Shown: positions 8,207 through 16,577 of the stretch, in pieces | How positions within the stretch are numbered: position 1 is the first letter of the stretch | How the letters are laid out: every line of letters begins with the position of its first letter | Source: Bacteriovoracaceae bacterium | GTDB lineage: Bacteria; Bdellovibrionota; Bacteriovoracia; Bacteriovoracales; Bacteriovoracaceae | Direction of reading: 5' to 3' | DNA length: 64,000 nt | Assembly (NCBI GenBank): GCA_023701435.1 | Contig: JAMPXB010000009.1 | Location: 1-64,000 of the forward strand | Notes under the pieces: model-generated | Databases searched by the model: none | The model's input: the letters and a program-made list of their open reading frames with translations, nothing else | What the model was told of the DNA's origin: nothing | Translations under genes and position numbers: made by a program

Positions 8207-9103
8207 CTAAAAGTTACACAAAGATCTTGAGTGCTCCTCATCTTTTGCTAAAGAATAGCTTTGACCAGAAAAATTAGAGTTTGATTTTATATTTGCTGAT
8301 AATCTGTCTTTGGTGTTTAAAAGTTTTTCATCATGTAGCTTTATTAAATAAATTCCAGTTCTTTTTGTGACAACATCCAAACACTCCTGGGCATCTAGTC
8401 CTTGTTTGCTGAATTCTATAGATTGCATTCTATTGTCAGTGTTTAGAATCTCTAGTTGTCTTGCTTGTGCAAATTGCTTCATAGCAAGCTTAACAAGTGG
8501 TCTATCTTTAAATTCTTCATTAATCCAAATTTGAATATCATCTCGAATACCATTCCTATCCGAATCTATGCCCCCAACGGTGGCCTTATTCTTTGTAGGA
8601 TCGGGCATGGGAACACCATTAGGATTCTCCGCAACGATAAATCTCACAAAATCAAGATAAGCTGTTTGGTATTGGCGTTCTTCGCTTCCGTCTTTGGGTT
8701 TAACTTTAACATAGAGTCGATAGAGGCCCGGTGTTGTGTCTTTGAGGGGAATATGAAGCTTCTTGCCGACGGGAGTTTCTGCCAAGGTTATTGGTGAATA
8801 GTTTTTTTCTTTGAGTAGAATATGAGAAGCATTTTGAACTCTATATTTAATGTCTTCAACTTCAAAACCAGGTGGGAGTTTAAGTAAAAAATTGGCGAGT
8901 TTTCCTTTTACAGGGGAGTTAAGGGGGATGACGTCAAACTCCGATGGTTTAAATTTACCCTTCATTGGAGGCTTCGGCTTACTCGCTTCAAACTTTGCCC
9001 GAAGAGGGTCTACGTAATCAGTTTTTTTGGGAATTGATTTCTCACTACCCAAAATATTTATACTTAAACTTAAGGCAATCGCTGCTAACAATAACTTATT
9101 CAT
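8207..9103 (-). CDS. Exported protein, tandem paralogue B, with Ca-binding-like loop
   Basis: Paralogue of the protein at 7093-8046, 298 residues. A signal peptide covers about residues 1-19 (MNKLLLAAIALSLSINILG). It shares KPPMKGKFKPSEFDV, PLNSPVKGKLANFLLKLP and DSDRNGIRDDIQIWINEEF; the last contains a DxDxNGxxDD calcium-type loop. The two copies align from just after the signal peptide to about residue 220 and then diverge, so the C-terminal 75 residues may hold the difference in specificity. Similarity is also visible at DNA level. No enzymatic motif is recognised; a structural or prey-contact role is speculation. Confidence 0.8.
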   Translation of the reverse strand: MNKLLLAAIALSLSINILGSEKSIPKKTDYVDPLRAKFEASKPKPPMKGKFKPSEFDVIPLNSPVKGKLANFLLKLPPGFEVEDIKYRVQNASHILLKEKNYSPITLAETPVGKKLHIPLKDTTPGLYRLYVKVKPKDGSEERQYQTAYLDFVRFIVAENPNGVPMPDPTKNKATVGGIDSDRNGIRDDIQIWINEEFKDRPLVKLAMKQFAQARQLEILNTDNRMQSIEFSKQGLDAQECLDVVTKRTGIYLIKLHDEKLLNTKDRLSANIKSNSNFSGQSYSLAKDEEHSRSLCNF

Positions 9104-9190
9104 CGCTATCCTTTAGGACATTTGTTTATTTTATTGTGAAGGGAAGAGGGATGCTTGAAAACTTAAGATTAATAATCTTGGGGATGGAGC

Positions 9191-9220
9191 AAAAAAAAAG
9201 GCGCCCCGAAGAGCGCCTTT
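9191..9220 (-). terminator. Intrinsic terminator of acyl-CoA dehydrogenase gene
   Basis: On the minus strand AAAGGCGC and GCGCCTTT form an 8-bp stem around an 8-base loop, followed by an uninterrupted T run. It starts only a few bases after the stop codon of the 9227-10372 gene, separating it from the exported-protein block. Confidence 0.9.
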
Positions 9221-9226
9221 AGCGAT

Positions 9227-10372
9227 TTAGTTTTTGAGTGCGTCTCTTAAGAGATTCTTCGCGATGATCATGATCATCACTTCGTTGGTTCCGGCCCCAA
9301 TCTCATTGAGTTTATTGTCTCTCATCATGCGCTCAAGTGGGAACTCGCGAGAATAACCATAGCCACCATGGAGTTGGATGGCATCAAGAGCGATCTTGGT
9401 GGCCATCTTAGGAAGCTGCAGCTTCACTGCTGATGCGAGGTTGTTTGATTTGTTGCCGTGATCGTACTCGTAGCAAACAGTGTAGAGCATGCGTCTCATG
9501 GCCTCGGTTTCAGAGTACATTTCGGCGATCATTTTTTGGATCAGCTGATAGTGGGCGAGGTTTTTTCCGAACTGCTTTCTCTCACCGGCGTACTTGATAC
9601 ACTGATCAAGACAGGCCTGGGCAATCCCTAGAGAAATACCAGAGATGGTGATTCGCTCGATCTCAAGGTTTTTCATCATGTGGACAGTAGAATCACCTTC
9701 GTTACCCACGCGGTTGGCCGCTGGTACCAGGCACTTCTGGAAGGAGAGCTCGCCCGTAGGAGAAGAGCGCATTCCCATTTTGTGAATTTCTTTTGAGACG
9801 GTGAAACCTGGAGTGCCTTTTTCAACGATGAAAGTTGTCAGGTCTTTTTTACCCGGGCCAGTTCTGGTGTAGAGGTAAACAATGTCAGCGTACTGAGCAT
9901 TGGTGATCCACATTTTGTTACCAGTGATCTCATAAGAGTCGCCGGTTTTTACTGCTTTGGTTTGCATGCCGACCGCGTCCGAACCAAATTCCGGCTCACT
10001 CATTCCCATACAACCGACGTGCTCACCAGTGATGAGTTTAGGGAGGTACTTGGCCTTTTGTTCTTCGGAGGCGTTGTTGCTTAAGTTGTTCACACAAAGG
10101 ATGGTGTGGGCGAGGTAAGAAAGGGTTGAGCCCGCGCAGGCCTTACCAAACTCTTCCATAACGATGGTGGCAGCGGTTGCCCCCATGCCGGATCCGCCGT
10201 ACTCGGGGTCAGCGGTGATACCCAGAAGACCTAAGTCTCCCATGTGTTTGAAGGCCTTAAGGTTGAAGGTTTCTTCGTTATCATGCTTTTCCGCGAATGG
10301 GGCGAGCTCATTTTGAGCGAAATCGCGGCAAACTTTTTGTATCTCTTTTTCTTCGTTCGTAAAAAACCACAT
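9227..10372 (-). CDS. Acyl-CoA dehydrogenase, isovaleryl-CoA dehydrogenase-like
   Basis: FAD enzyme of 381 residues, likely acting in leucine or branched-chain degradation. The flavin segment is GMSEPEFGSDAVGMQ. At the C-terminal position where short-chain enzymes carry the catalytic glutamate it has GAGTNEV, which lacks it; the base appears instead in LEIERITISG, aligning with the alternative glutamate of isovaleryl-CoA dehydrogenase (LERLVLAGG type). This supports a LiuA/IVD-like function. I start it at the ATG at 10372 (MWFFTNEEK), which has an AAAGGA SD 8 bases upstream; the longer frame has no SD. It is monocistronic, with its own promoter candidate and a strong terminator. Confidence 0.9.
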   Translation of the reverse strand: MWFFTNEEKEIQKVCRDFAQNELAPFAEKHDNEETFNLKAFKHMGDLGLLGITADPEYGGSGMGATAATIVMEEFGKACAGSTLSYLAHTILCVNNLSNNASEEQKAKYLPKLITGEHVGCMGMSEPEFGSDAVGMQTKAVKTGDSYEITGNKMWITNAQYADIVYLYTRTGPGKKDLTTFIVEKGTPGFTVSKEIHKMGMRSSPTGELSFQKCLVPAANRVGNEGDSTVHMMKNLEIERITISGISLGIAQACLDQCIKYAGERKQFGKNLAHYQLIQKMIAEMYSETEAMRRMLYTVCYEYDHGNKSNNLASAVKLQLPKMATKIALDAIQLHGGYGYSREFPLERMMRDNKLNEIGAGTNEVMIMIIAKNLLRDALKN

Positions 10373-10396
10373 AATGAATCCTTTTCTGAGTTGCAA

Positions 10397-10425
10397 AGTG
10401 TAGCGGAAAAATCGGTCTTTGTGAA
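10397..10425 (-). promoter_or_regulatory. Candidate promoter of isovaleryl-CoA dehydrogenase-like gene
   Basis: On the minus strand TTCACA (five of six) and TACACT (four of six) are separated by 17 bases, about 25 bases upstream of the ATG. Confidence 0.5.
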
Positions 10426-10426
10426 T

Positions 10427-10455
10427 TTATGCGCGTCCCATTATTTTGATACACT
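10427..10455 (+). promoter_or_regulatory. Candidate extended -10 promoter of 10486 gene
   Basis: TGATACACT is an extended -10 (TGn plus TACACT) with a weak TTATGC 17 bases upstream. It would start transcription about 25 bases before the GTG start of the plus-strand gene, divergent from the dehydrogenase promoter. Confidence 0.4.
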
Positions 10456-10485
10456 TCTGAGTATTTATCGAGCTAAAATGAACAG

Positions 10486-12198
10486 GTGACATATTTAGAA
10501 AAGACGAAGCAACATGATCCAGTTCGCCCAGGTGAGCAGTGGTTTTTCTATTGGAAAACTTCCGCCTCGCTATGGGAGAGTCGTATTATCCAGTTTCCCG
10601 AACATGAAATAATCTTTATTCCACTTTACTGGGGCTTCCATGCAGAATCCTCCGGCGATTGGGATTTTGGAAATATCCAGCCGGAACGGGATCTTTTGCG
10701 CCTGACTCAGTTGTTGACGCAGCACAATCGAAGATTTTGCTGGATACTACCGTTAACGCCCGCTCCTTACCTGCCTAACGGGGGAGTGCCGGCCTTCTCG
10801 GCCAGAACTTTGTCGATTGCTCGAGACGGAGTTCATCTGGCGATTTTCGATCAGGAATTTAATCTCAATAAAATGTTCTCGTATTTTGAACCTAAGGTCT
10901 TTGGGGCCTGGGGAAGTTTTCTTAAGGCCTTTGGGTCATTTTTAACTCGCTATAATATGAAGGCACCAGTTTGGGGTGCCCAGTTTTTTTATTATCAGGA
11001 CAATGAGAAGTTTTCCTACATTAATGATCATTCCGTTGCCTTTGAACAAGGCTTCTCACGATTTTTAAAACAAAATCATCCTGAGGGCACGGATCTCACC
11101 GAGCCTAAGAAAGAATCGGAGTTAAAGGAAACTTTCACTCAGGAAGTGGGGCTGCTCTTTAAAAACACCGCCGAAGCGGCACTTGCTCCTTATTGGAGGG
11201 GTGTTCAGAAAATAGTTCCTTTGGGAGGAAGTCCTAAGGAGACCATTCTGCGGGCGATTCCTGGCGGCAAATCCCAGTTTGAATATACTAAGGATCTTTT
11301 CCATCTTTATGTTCATGCTGATTGGATCTCCAGTGCTCTTCTTTCTCCGGGAGAAAAAAAAGAAGTTCTTCATTGGATTTTAAGTGAGCACTTTGGCCAT
11401 GAGGCCATTGATCACCGTTATCAATACACAGTTCTGGGCTCACAACTCACTCACGATTTTCGTCCTTACGGCGTGGTGGATCTCTTCGGTGGAAAAAAAC
11501 AAAACCATTTCGAGCGAATGGGTCTTATTTCGTACTTACATCAAAATTTACGTTGGCTTTATCAAAGTCATGAGGAATTTCCTTTCACTTCTGAATGGAT
11601 TGATGTCAATCAACACAAGATTAAGTTCTTCCACGGAGCCGATTTAAATCGCACCACCTTCAGTCAAATGCTGAAGCTTTTTATGATGGGCCAGAGAATT
11701 CTGCTCGATCGGTCTGATCTGCCTGATGGTCTGGACAAAAAACTTCAGATCTTTCTTTTGGAAAATAATTTAAAAAGCCAGTCGATTAACTTTATGACCA
11801 ACACTCAGATTTGTGAGTTAGGCGAGGGCAGACTCATCTTGTTTGAGGGTCACCGCTTGATTCAAAACTCGGCGCGGGAAAAGTTCTGGTCGCATCTATT
11901 TAAATATTTAAATCTCGCCCATCCGGAAATGCATATGGATGATGATGTCTTCAGTATCTGGAGAATCAGGGCCACTTCTCCTCATGAACTTACTTATCTC
12001 GATGTCAGAAGGGTTAACCTCTATAATCCCACCAGCTATAAAAAAATGGTGACGATTAAGACCAATAAGAATTTTGCCTTCATGAAGATGATTGATCCTA
12101 CCCGTGCCACTGCTAAATCCACCCCGGAAGGAGTGGAGGTGGAGCTACTACCAAATGGTAAAATCGCTCTGGATTTTGGCCATTACGAGGAGTCTTGA
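10486..12198 (+). CDS. Conserved-looking hypothetical protein, 570 residues
   Basis: I do not recognise the family. The protein has no signal peptide or transmembrane segment and is rich in aromatic residues (WFFYWKTSASLWES, FIPLYWGFHAE, APVWGAQFFYYQDN). This pattern is frequent in carbohydrate-active TIM-barrel enzymes, but no catalytic motif is certain. The C-terminal 150 residues look beta-rich (QICELGEGRLILFEGH, YLDVRRVNLYNPTSYKK), as in a beta-sandwich appended to a glycosidase. A GTG start is used because the nearby ATG at 10478 is closed by a stop after three codons. Its stop overlaps the start of the 130-residue gene as TGATG, so the two are coupled and probably act together. Confidence 0.8.
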   Translation: MTYLEKTKQHDPVRPGEQWFFYWKTSASLWESRIIQFPEHEIIFIPLYWGFHAESSGDWDFGNIQPERDLLRLTQLLTQHNRRFCWILPLTPAPYLPNGGVPAFSARTLSIARDGVHLAIFDQEFNLNKMFSYFEPKVFGAWGSFLKAFGSFLTRYNMKAPVWGAQFFYYQDNEKFSYINDHSVAFEQGFSRFLKQNHPEGTDLTEPKKESELKETFTQEVGLLFKNTAEAALAPYWRGVQKIVPLGGSPKETILRAIPGGKSQFEYTKDLFHLYVHADWISSALLSPGEKKEVLHWILSEHFGHEAIDHRYQYTVLGSQLTHDFRPYGVVDLFGGKKQNHFERMGLISYLHQNLRWLYQSHEEFPFTSEWIDVNQHKIKFFHGADLNRTTFSQMLKLFMMGQRILLDRSDLPDGLDKKLQIFLLENNLKSQSINFMTNTQICELGEGRLILFEGHRLIQNSAREKFWSHLFKYLNLAHPEMHMDDDVFSIWRIRATSPHELTYLDVRRVNLYNPTSYKKMVTIKTNKNFAFMKMIDPTRATAKSTPEGVEVELLPNGKIALDFGHYEES

Positions 12199-12587
12199 TG
12201 GCACTCAATCTTATTTATCACTTTCATACTTCTCAAAACCAGGACGGGGACTTTAAACCGGCCAGTTACGGAGTGGTTTATTTCTTTTCTCAGGAAGGAT
12301 TTCTGGAGCGGGATCTTTTAAAAGAGCTCTCCAAATCAGTTCCCCTGGCCGATCACGAACACCTGACTTTTCTTAATCTCGATGATTTAAAGACCTTCGC
12401 TCTCAGGGTCAGCCAGGAAATGGACGTGCGGGAAGTGCGGCTTATTTCCGTTCAGGACTATAATATCGGACTCGATGGGGCGAAAGATCTGGACTCATTT
12501 AGGGCCCTTTTCGAGAGGTATGGGGAGCTGGTGATCAATGAAGATGTCTCGAAAAAGAAGAGTTTTTTTGGAAAGCTCTTCTCCTGA
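12198..12587 (+). CDS. Hypothetical protein, coupled to upstream gene
   Basis: A 129-residue soluble protein of no recognised family. The frame extends one codon further to a TTG, but the ATG at 12198 overlaps the preceding stop (TGATG) and has a GAGGAG SD. The sequence is acidic and leucine-rich with a short basic tail (KKKSFFGKLFS) that could be an amphipathic C-terminal helix. The tight coupling suggests it is a partner of the 570-residue protein. Confidence 0.75.
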   Translation: MALNLIYHFHTSQNQDGDFKPASYGVVYFFSQEGFLERDLLKELSKSVPLADHEHLTFLNLDDLKTFALRVSQEMDVREVRLISVQDYNIGLDGAKDLDSFRALFERYGELVINEDVSKKKSFFGKLFS

Positions 12588-12681
12588 TGTCTTAAGCCTT
12601 GGAAATCCTTATATTGTAATCTTCGCCACTCTGGCCCTTTCCCCTTGCAAAAAGACCTAGGTTCCACTACTTATTAGCCTC

Positions 12682-13800
12682 ATGAAGCCATCATTTTTTG
12701 ATTTAACCTTTGACGAGTTAAAAGCTCTTTTAACAGAGAAAGGTCTTTCTCCGTTCGGTGCCACCCAAATGTATGATTGGGTCTATAAAAAATGGGTTCA
12801 TAATCCGGAAGAGTGGACTAACGTCTCCAAGGCCGCCAAAGAATTCTTCAAAGAAAATTACGACTTTTCACTGTTAAAAGTGGTCTGGCACGGTCTTTCC
12901 AAAGATGGCACCAGAAAGTTTCTGGTTAAAATGAATGACGGACAAACAGTTGAGACCGTGGCCATTCCCGCCCGTGAGCGTCTGACTCTTTGTGTATCTT
13001 CCCAAGTTGGTTGTGCTGTAGGTTGTACTTTCTGTCATACCGCCACTCAGGGACTTAAGCGTCACTTGAGGGCGAGCGAAGTTGTGCTGCAGTTTCTGAC
13101 GATTCAAAAATGGCTGATGGACAACGTCCATGCCGAAGAAAAACTCACCAATATCGTTTATATGGGTCAAGGTGAGCCCCTCCACAATTTTGAGAACATG
13201 AAAAAGGCGACGCAGATTTTCATGAGTGAGAGAGGTCTGGGTCTTGGTCAAAGAAGAATCACTCTTTCTACTTCCGGTCTGGTGCCGGCCATTGAAAAAC
13301 TAGCGGTGGAATTTCCTCCAGTTAATATCGCTCTTTCACTTCACTCAGCACGCAACAATGTTCGTACTGAACTGATGCCGATTAATAAAGTTTACGATCT
13401 CGAGAGACTCTTTAAGGCAATCAAGCAGATTCCTCTGAAGGCCCACCGTCGTATCACTTATGAGTACTTGCTGATTGATGGCATGAATGATGGTCTGGAA
13501 GATGTGGTCGCTCTGGCAGATCTTTTAAATTCCAAAGAATCGAAGATTAATCTCATTCCTTTCAACGAATTTCCAGGCTCCAAATATAAGCGCCCTTCTG
13601 AGCAGAAGATCATGTGGTTCTTGGATCAGATGATTAAGAGAGGGTTTACTTGCACCATCCGCACCACCAAGGGCAGTGATATCCTGGCGGCATGCGGACA
13701 GCTAAAGAGTGAATTCGATAAGCTCAATCTGTGGAATAAGGACGAACCGGCAGTTATTCCGAGTATTGCCAGTAGCGTACTTCAGAATCAGGTTCGTTAG
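12682..13800 (+). CDS. rlmN: Dual-specificity RNA methyltransferase RlmN
   Basis: Radical SAM enzyme that methylates C2 of A2503 in 23S rRNA and A37 of some tRNAs. The [4Fe-4S] cysteines are in C111-AVG-C115-TF-C118, followed by the GQGEPL, TLSTSGLVP, ALSLHSA and MPINK motifs typical of RlmN. The methyl-carrying C-terminal cysteine is in the AACGQL segment. The 372-residue length is normal. Its 3' end overlaps the convergent small exported-protein gene by about 47 bases. It appears to stand alone, about 95 bases after the upstream unit. Confidence 0.97.
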   Translation: MKPSFFDLTFDELKALLTEKGLSPFGATQMYDWVYKKWVHNPEEWTNVSKAAKEFFKENYDFSLLKVVWHGLSKDGTRKFLVKMNDGQTVETVAIPARERLTLCVSSQVGCAVGCTFCHTATQGLKRHLRASEVVLQFLTIQKWLMDNVHAEEKLTNIVYMGQGEPLHNFENMKKATQIFMSERGLGLGQRRITLSTSGLVPAIEKLAVEFPPVNIALSLHSARNNVRTELMPINKVYDLERLFKAIKQIPLKAHRRITYEYLLIDGMNDGLEDVVALADLLNSKESKINLIPFNEFPGSKYKRPSEQKIMWFLDQMIKRGFTCTIRTTKGSDILAACGQLKSEFDKLNLWNKDEPAVIPSIASSVLQNQVR

Positions 13801-14011
13801 CAGGTTCGACTTTCTCTGCTCCGTCGCCTTGAACTTTCTTTTTCTTTTTAATTTTTGCACCGGCAACTGAACGTTCGGCTTCCTGTTCGGCTACGGGCCT
13901 TTCAACCTTATAGGATTCAGAATCACCAATGGATTCCTGCACCACTGGACTCTTGGCATATGAGAAACTCATCCAAGTTAAAAGTCCCAATAAAAAGAAG
14001 TTTTTCACCAT
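13754..14011 (-). CDS. Small exported charged protein
   Basis: An 85-residue protein with a signal peptide (MVKNFFLLGLLTWMSFSYA) and a short, highly charged, probably disordered mature part containing a run of lysines (KIKKKKKVQ). No family recognised. It converges on rlmN and overlaps its last 47 bases. A GGATAGG-type SD precedes the ATG. A 6-bp-stem hairpin (AGGCCC/GGGCCT, 14032-14050) lies in its leader. The clean signal peptide argues that it is real. Confidence 0.6.
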   Translation of the reverse strand: MVKNFFLLGLLTWMSFSYAKSPVVQESIGDSESYKVERPVAEQEAERSVAGAKIKKKKKVQGDGAEKVEPANEPDSEVRYWQYSE

Positions 14012-14226
14012 AACTACCTATCCTTGTCTAAAGGCCCATTGCAGGGGCCTATGCATTCTCTTCGGTCCTTTTACTAAAAACTGTACTTTTAATAATTTCA
14101 GTTAGTTAAAGTGGTAAAAAATTATAGTTTAGAAAGAATTTTGTTTTTTTCGGGTGACAGATAATGGATATATTAGGACAGTTTAACTCAGGTATTAGAC
14201 ATACTGATACAAGAGGAAAAAGCCGA

Positions 14227-15576
14227 ATGAAATTGTGGCAGACATCAATCCTTAGTCTTTTTATCACCACTTCGGTCTTTGGCCAGGTGTCGGCTTATTT
14301 CAATCAAAATACCAAGGCTTCCTACGTTGATCCTTACCGAAATATCCATCGTTATGGGGATAATCTTGAGGCAGTTCTTATCAAAGAAATCGCCAGTGCT
14401 AAGAAAAGTATTTACCTGGCCGTTCAAGAACTAAGGCTCCCGATCATTGCCGCTGCCCTGGCCGAAAAAAAGCAGCAGGGTATAGATGTGCGGGTCGTTT
14501 TAGAAAACAATTACAACTACAGTATTCTGTCTCAAAGAGAGACGACCTCCACTGATAATGAGTATGAGGCTTCCCGCGTTTCGGACCTCAAGGCTTTTGT
14601 TGATGCCAATCGAAATGGTCTCATCGAGAAAAATGAACTGGAAACCCGTGATGCTATTTACATGCTTCAGGCAGCAGGCGTTCCGGTAATGGATGATAGC
14701 TTTGATTCTTCAATAGGGTCAGGTCTGATGCACCATAAGTTCATGATCATTGATGGCAAAACAACCGTAGTCAGTTCGGCGAACTTTACCATGAGTGATG
14801 TTCATGGTGATTTGATGACCATGTCATCTCGTGGAAATGCCAATTCAATGGTGGTGGTTGAATCACCTAATTTTGCCAAGATCTTTACCACGGAATTTGC
14901 CCAGCTCTGGGGTAATGGGAAACGTGGAAATTTTGGCCACAAAAAGACCTACCGTGGAGCGGTTACCACAACCGTTAAGGGCACGAAGATCACGGTTCAA
15001 TTTTCTCCCACTTCTCAGCGCTATAACTGGGAAGAGTCGGTCAATGGTCTCATTGCCGCTCAACTTTCTAAGGCCCGACAATCCATTAAGGCGGCGTTGT
15101 TTGTGTTCTCGGATCAGAATCTAAGCAATGTTATGGAGAGCCGCCAAAACGCCGGAGCCGAGATCAGCGTGATTATCGAACCGAAGTTTGCCTACCGGGA
15201 ATATTCCGAACTTCTAGATCTTATGGGATTTGGATTACTCAACTATAAGTGTGCCTACGAGAACGACAACTCCCCATGGAAAAAGCCTGCTAAATTTGCC
15301 GGCATGGCCCGTCTTCCACAGGGGGATATGCTTCACCATAAATTTGCCGTGCTTGACGGAAAGACGGTGGTAATGGGATCGCAGAATTGGTCGGATGCCG
15401 CAAACTACGTAAATGATGAGACATTAATCGTCATTGAGGATTCAAGAATCTCTGACCTCTATACCCAGGAATTTGAGCGAATCAAGCAAAATGCCGTCAT
15501 GGGTGCTCCCGGCTGGTTAAAAGAGCTGGTCCGCGAGCAGGAAGTTGCCTGTGCAGACGCCGGGATGTATTTTTAG
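14227..15576 (+). CDS. Exported phospholipase D family protein with EF-hand-like insert
   Basis: A predicted secreted phosphodiesterase of the PLD superfamily (phospholipase or nuclease). Both HKD half-sites are intact: HHKFMIID with SSANFT, and HHKFAVLD with GSQNWS. Between the strands of the first half sits DANRNGLIEKNE, a canonical 12-position EF-hand calcium loop, so activity may be calcium dependent. I use the ATG at 14227 because it begins a signal peptide (MKLWQTSILSLFITTSVFG) and has an AGAGGA SD; a longer frame starts 21 codons upstream without these. The substrate cannot be told from sequence; lipid or DNA of prey is a guess. Confidence 0.88.
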   Translation: MKLWQTSILSLFITTSVFGQVSAYFNQNTKASYVDPYRNIHRYGDNLEAVLIKEIASAKKSIYLAVQELRLPIIAAALAEKKQQGIDVRVVLENNYNYSILSQRETTSTDNEYEASRVSDLKAFVDANRNGLIEKNELETRDAIYMLQAAGVPVMDDSFDSSIGSGLMHHKFMIIDGKTTVVSSANFTMSDVHGDLMTMSSRGNANSMVVVESPNFAKIFTTEFAQLWGNGKRGNFGHKKTYRGAVTTTVKGTKITVQFSPTSQRYNWEESVNGLIAAQLSKARQSIKAALFVFSDQNLSNVMESRQNAGAEISVIIEPKFAYREYSELLDLMGFGLLNYKCAYENDNSPWKKPAKFAGMARLPQGDMLHHKFAVLDGKTVVMGSQNWSDAANYVNDETLIVIEDSRISDLYTQEFERIKQNAVMGAPGWLKELVREQEVACADAGMYF

Positions 15577-15644
15577 GTTTCTTTTCCAAATCACATAAAG
15601 TTGAGTATACTTAAGTCTCTGGAAACTTATGGAAGGAGTTCCTC

Positions 15645-16568
15645 TTGAGCCGAGAAAGATCCAAAGGGATTGTCGGGATTTTTATCCTTGTAACAGTTCT
15701 ATTTTTTATTTTTATTGTCTTCGCTTTTTACACTGTCTCACAGCTAAAAGAATCATCATCGATGGGTGAGAGCTTATTGGATGATTCCAAGACTGCTCCG
15801 ATCGCTGTGATTACCATTGAAAATGAAATCATGGAGTCCAAAAAGATCGTAGAGATGCTTTTGGCCGCTGAGAAAGAAAAAGAAATTAAGGCCATCATTC
15901 TTCGGATTGATTCTCCCGGGGGAGCAGTCGCTCCAACGCAGGAAATTTATGAGGAAGTAAGACGCATTGACGAGAAGAAGCCGATCTATGCTTCTTTTGG
16001 TACAGTGGCGGCTTCTGGCGGATATTACATCGGTGCTGCCACCAGAAAAATCTGGGCCAATGCGGGAACACTTACCGGATCGATCGGTGTGATCATGCAA
16101 ATGGCCGATCTCTCTGAGCTTTATAAGTGGGCCAAGTATAAGCCTGAAACAATTAAGGCCGGCCGTTATAAAGATATTGGTAATCCGGCCCGACCAATGA
16201 CGGAAGAAGAGCGGATGTTCTTAACAGATCTTCTGGCCGGAACTCACAAACAATTTATGACTGATATTTCGGCCGTTAGAAAAGACCGCTTGAAAAAACC
16301 GATCACCGAACTTGCTCAAGGACAAATCTTTCATGGCTTTGAAGCCAAGGAATTAGGTCTGGTTGATGAAGTGGGAAGTCTGTGGCAGGCCGGAAGATCA
16401 ATTCACAAAGAACTTAAGCTCAAGGGTGAGTTTAGTTTGAGATACCTTAAACCTTCCAAGAAGAAATTTTCTCTCTCAGAGTTTCTCCAGGAAACAGAAG
16501 ATGCAATTTCATTCATCAAAAGTAAGGTAGAAACTAAGACCGCCCCGGCCTATATTTTTAAACTTTAA
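15645..16568 (+). CDS. sppA: Signal peptide peptidase SppA, short form
   Basis: Membrane-anchored serine protease that degrades cleaved signal peptides. One N-terminal transmembrane helix (about 9-30) is followed by a single ClpP-like domain. The Ser/Lys dyad is visible: Ser124 in AASGGYYIG and Lys176 in GRYKDIGN, 52 residues apart as in the short (about 36 kDa) SppA family. RIDSPGGAV is also conserved. It uses a TTG start with a strong GGAAGGAG SD. It is the first gene of a co-directional envelope run reaching tolB, with lapB only 9 bases downstream. Confidence 0.93.
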   Translation: MSRERSKGIVGIFILVTVLFFIFIVFAFYTVSQLKESSSMGESLLDDSKTAPIAVITIENEIMESKKIVEMLLAAEKEKEIKAIILRIDSPGGAVAPTQEIYEEVRRIDEKKPIYASFGTVAASGGYYIGAATRKIWANAGTLTGSIGVIMQMADLSELYKWAKYKPETIKAGRYKDIGNPARPMTEEERMFLTDLLAGTHKQFMTDISAVRKDRLKKPITELAQGQIFHGFEAKELGLVDEVGSLWQAGRSIHKELKLKGEFSLRYLKPSKKKFSLSEFLQETEDAISFIKSKVETKTAPAYIFKL

Positions 16569-16577
16569 GGGAGTCTT

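Noticed and set aside
10244..10489. 81-codon plus-strand frame ending at the 10486 start
   Set aside because: Lies antisense to the dehydrogenase N-terminus and across its promoter; composition not protein-like.
12874..13251. 125-codon open frame antisense to rlmN
   Set aside because: Antisense to the conserved radical SAM core; no recognisable protein features.
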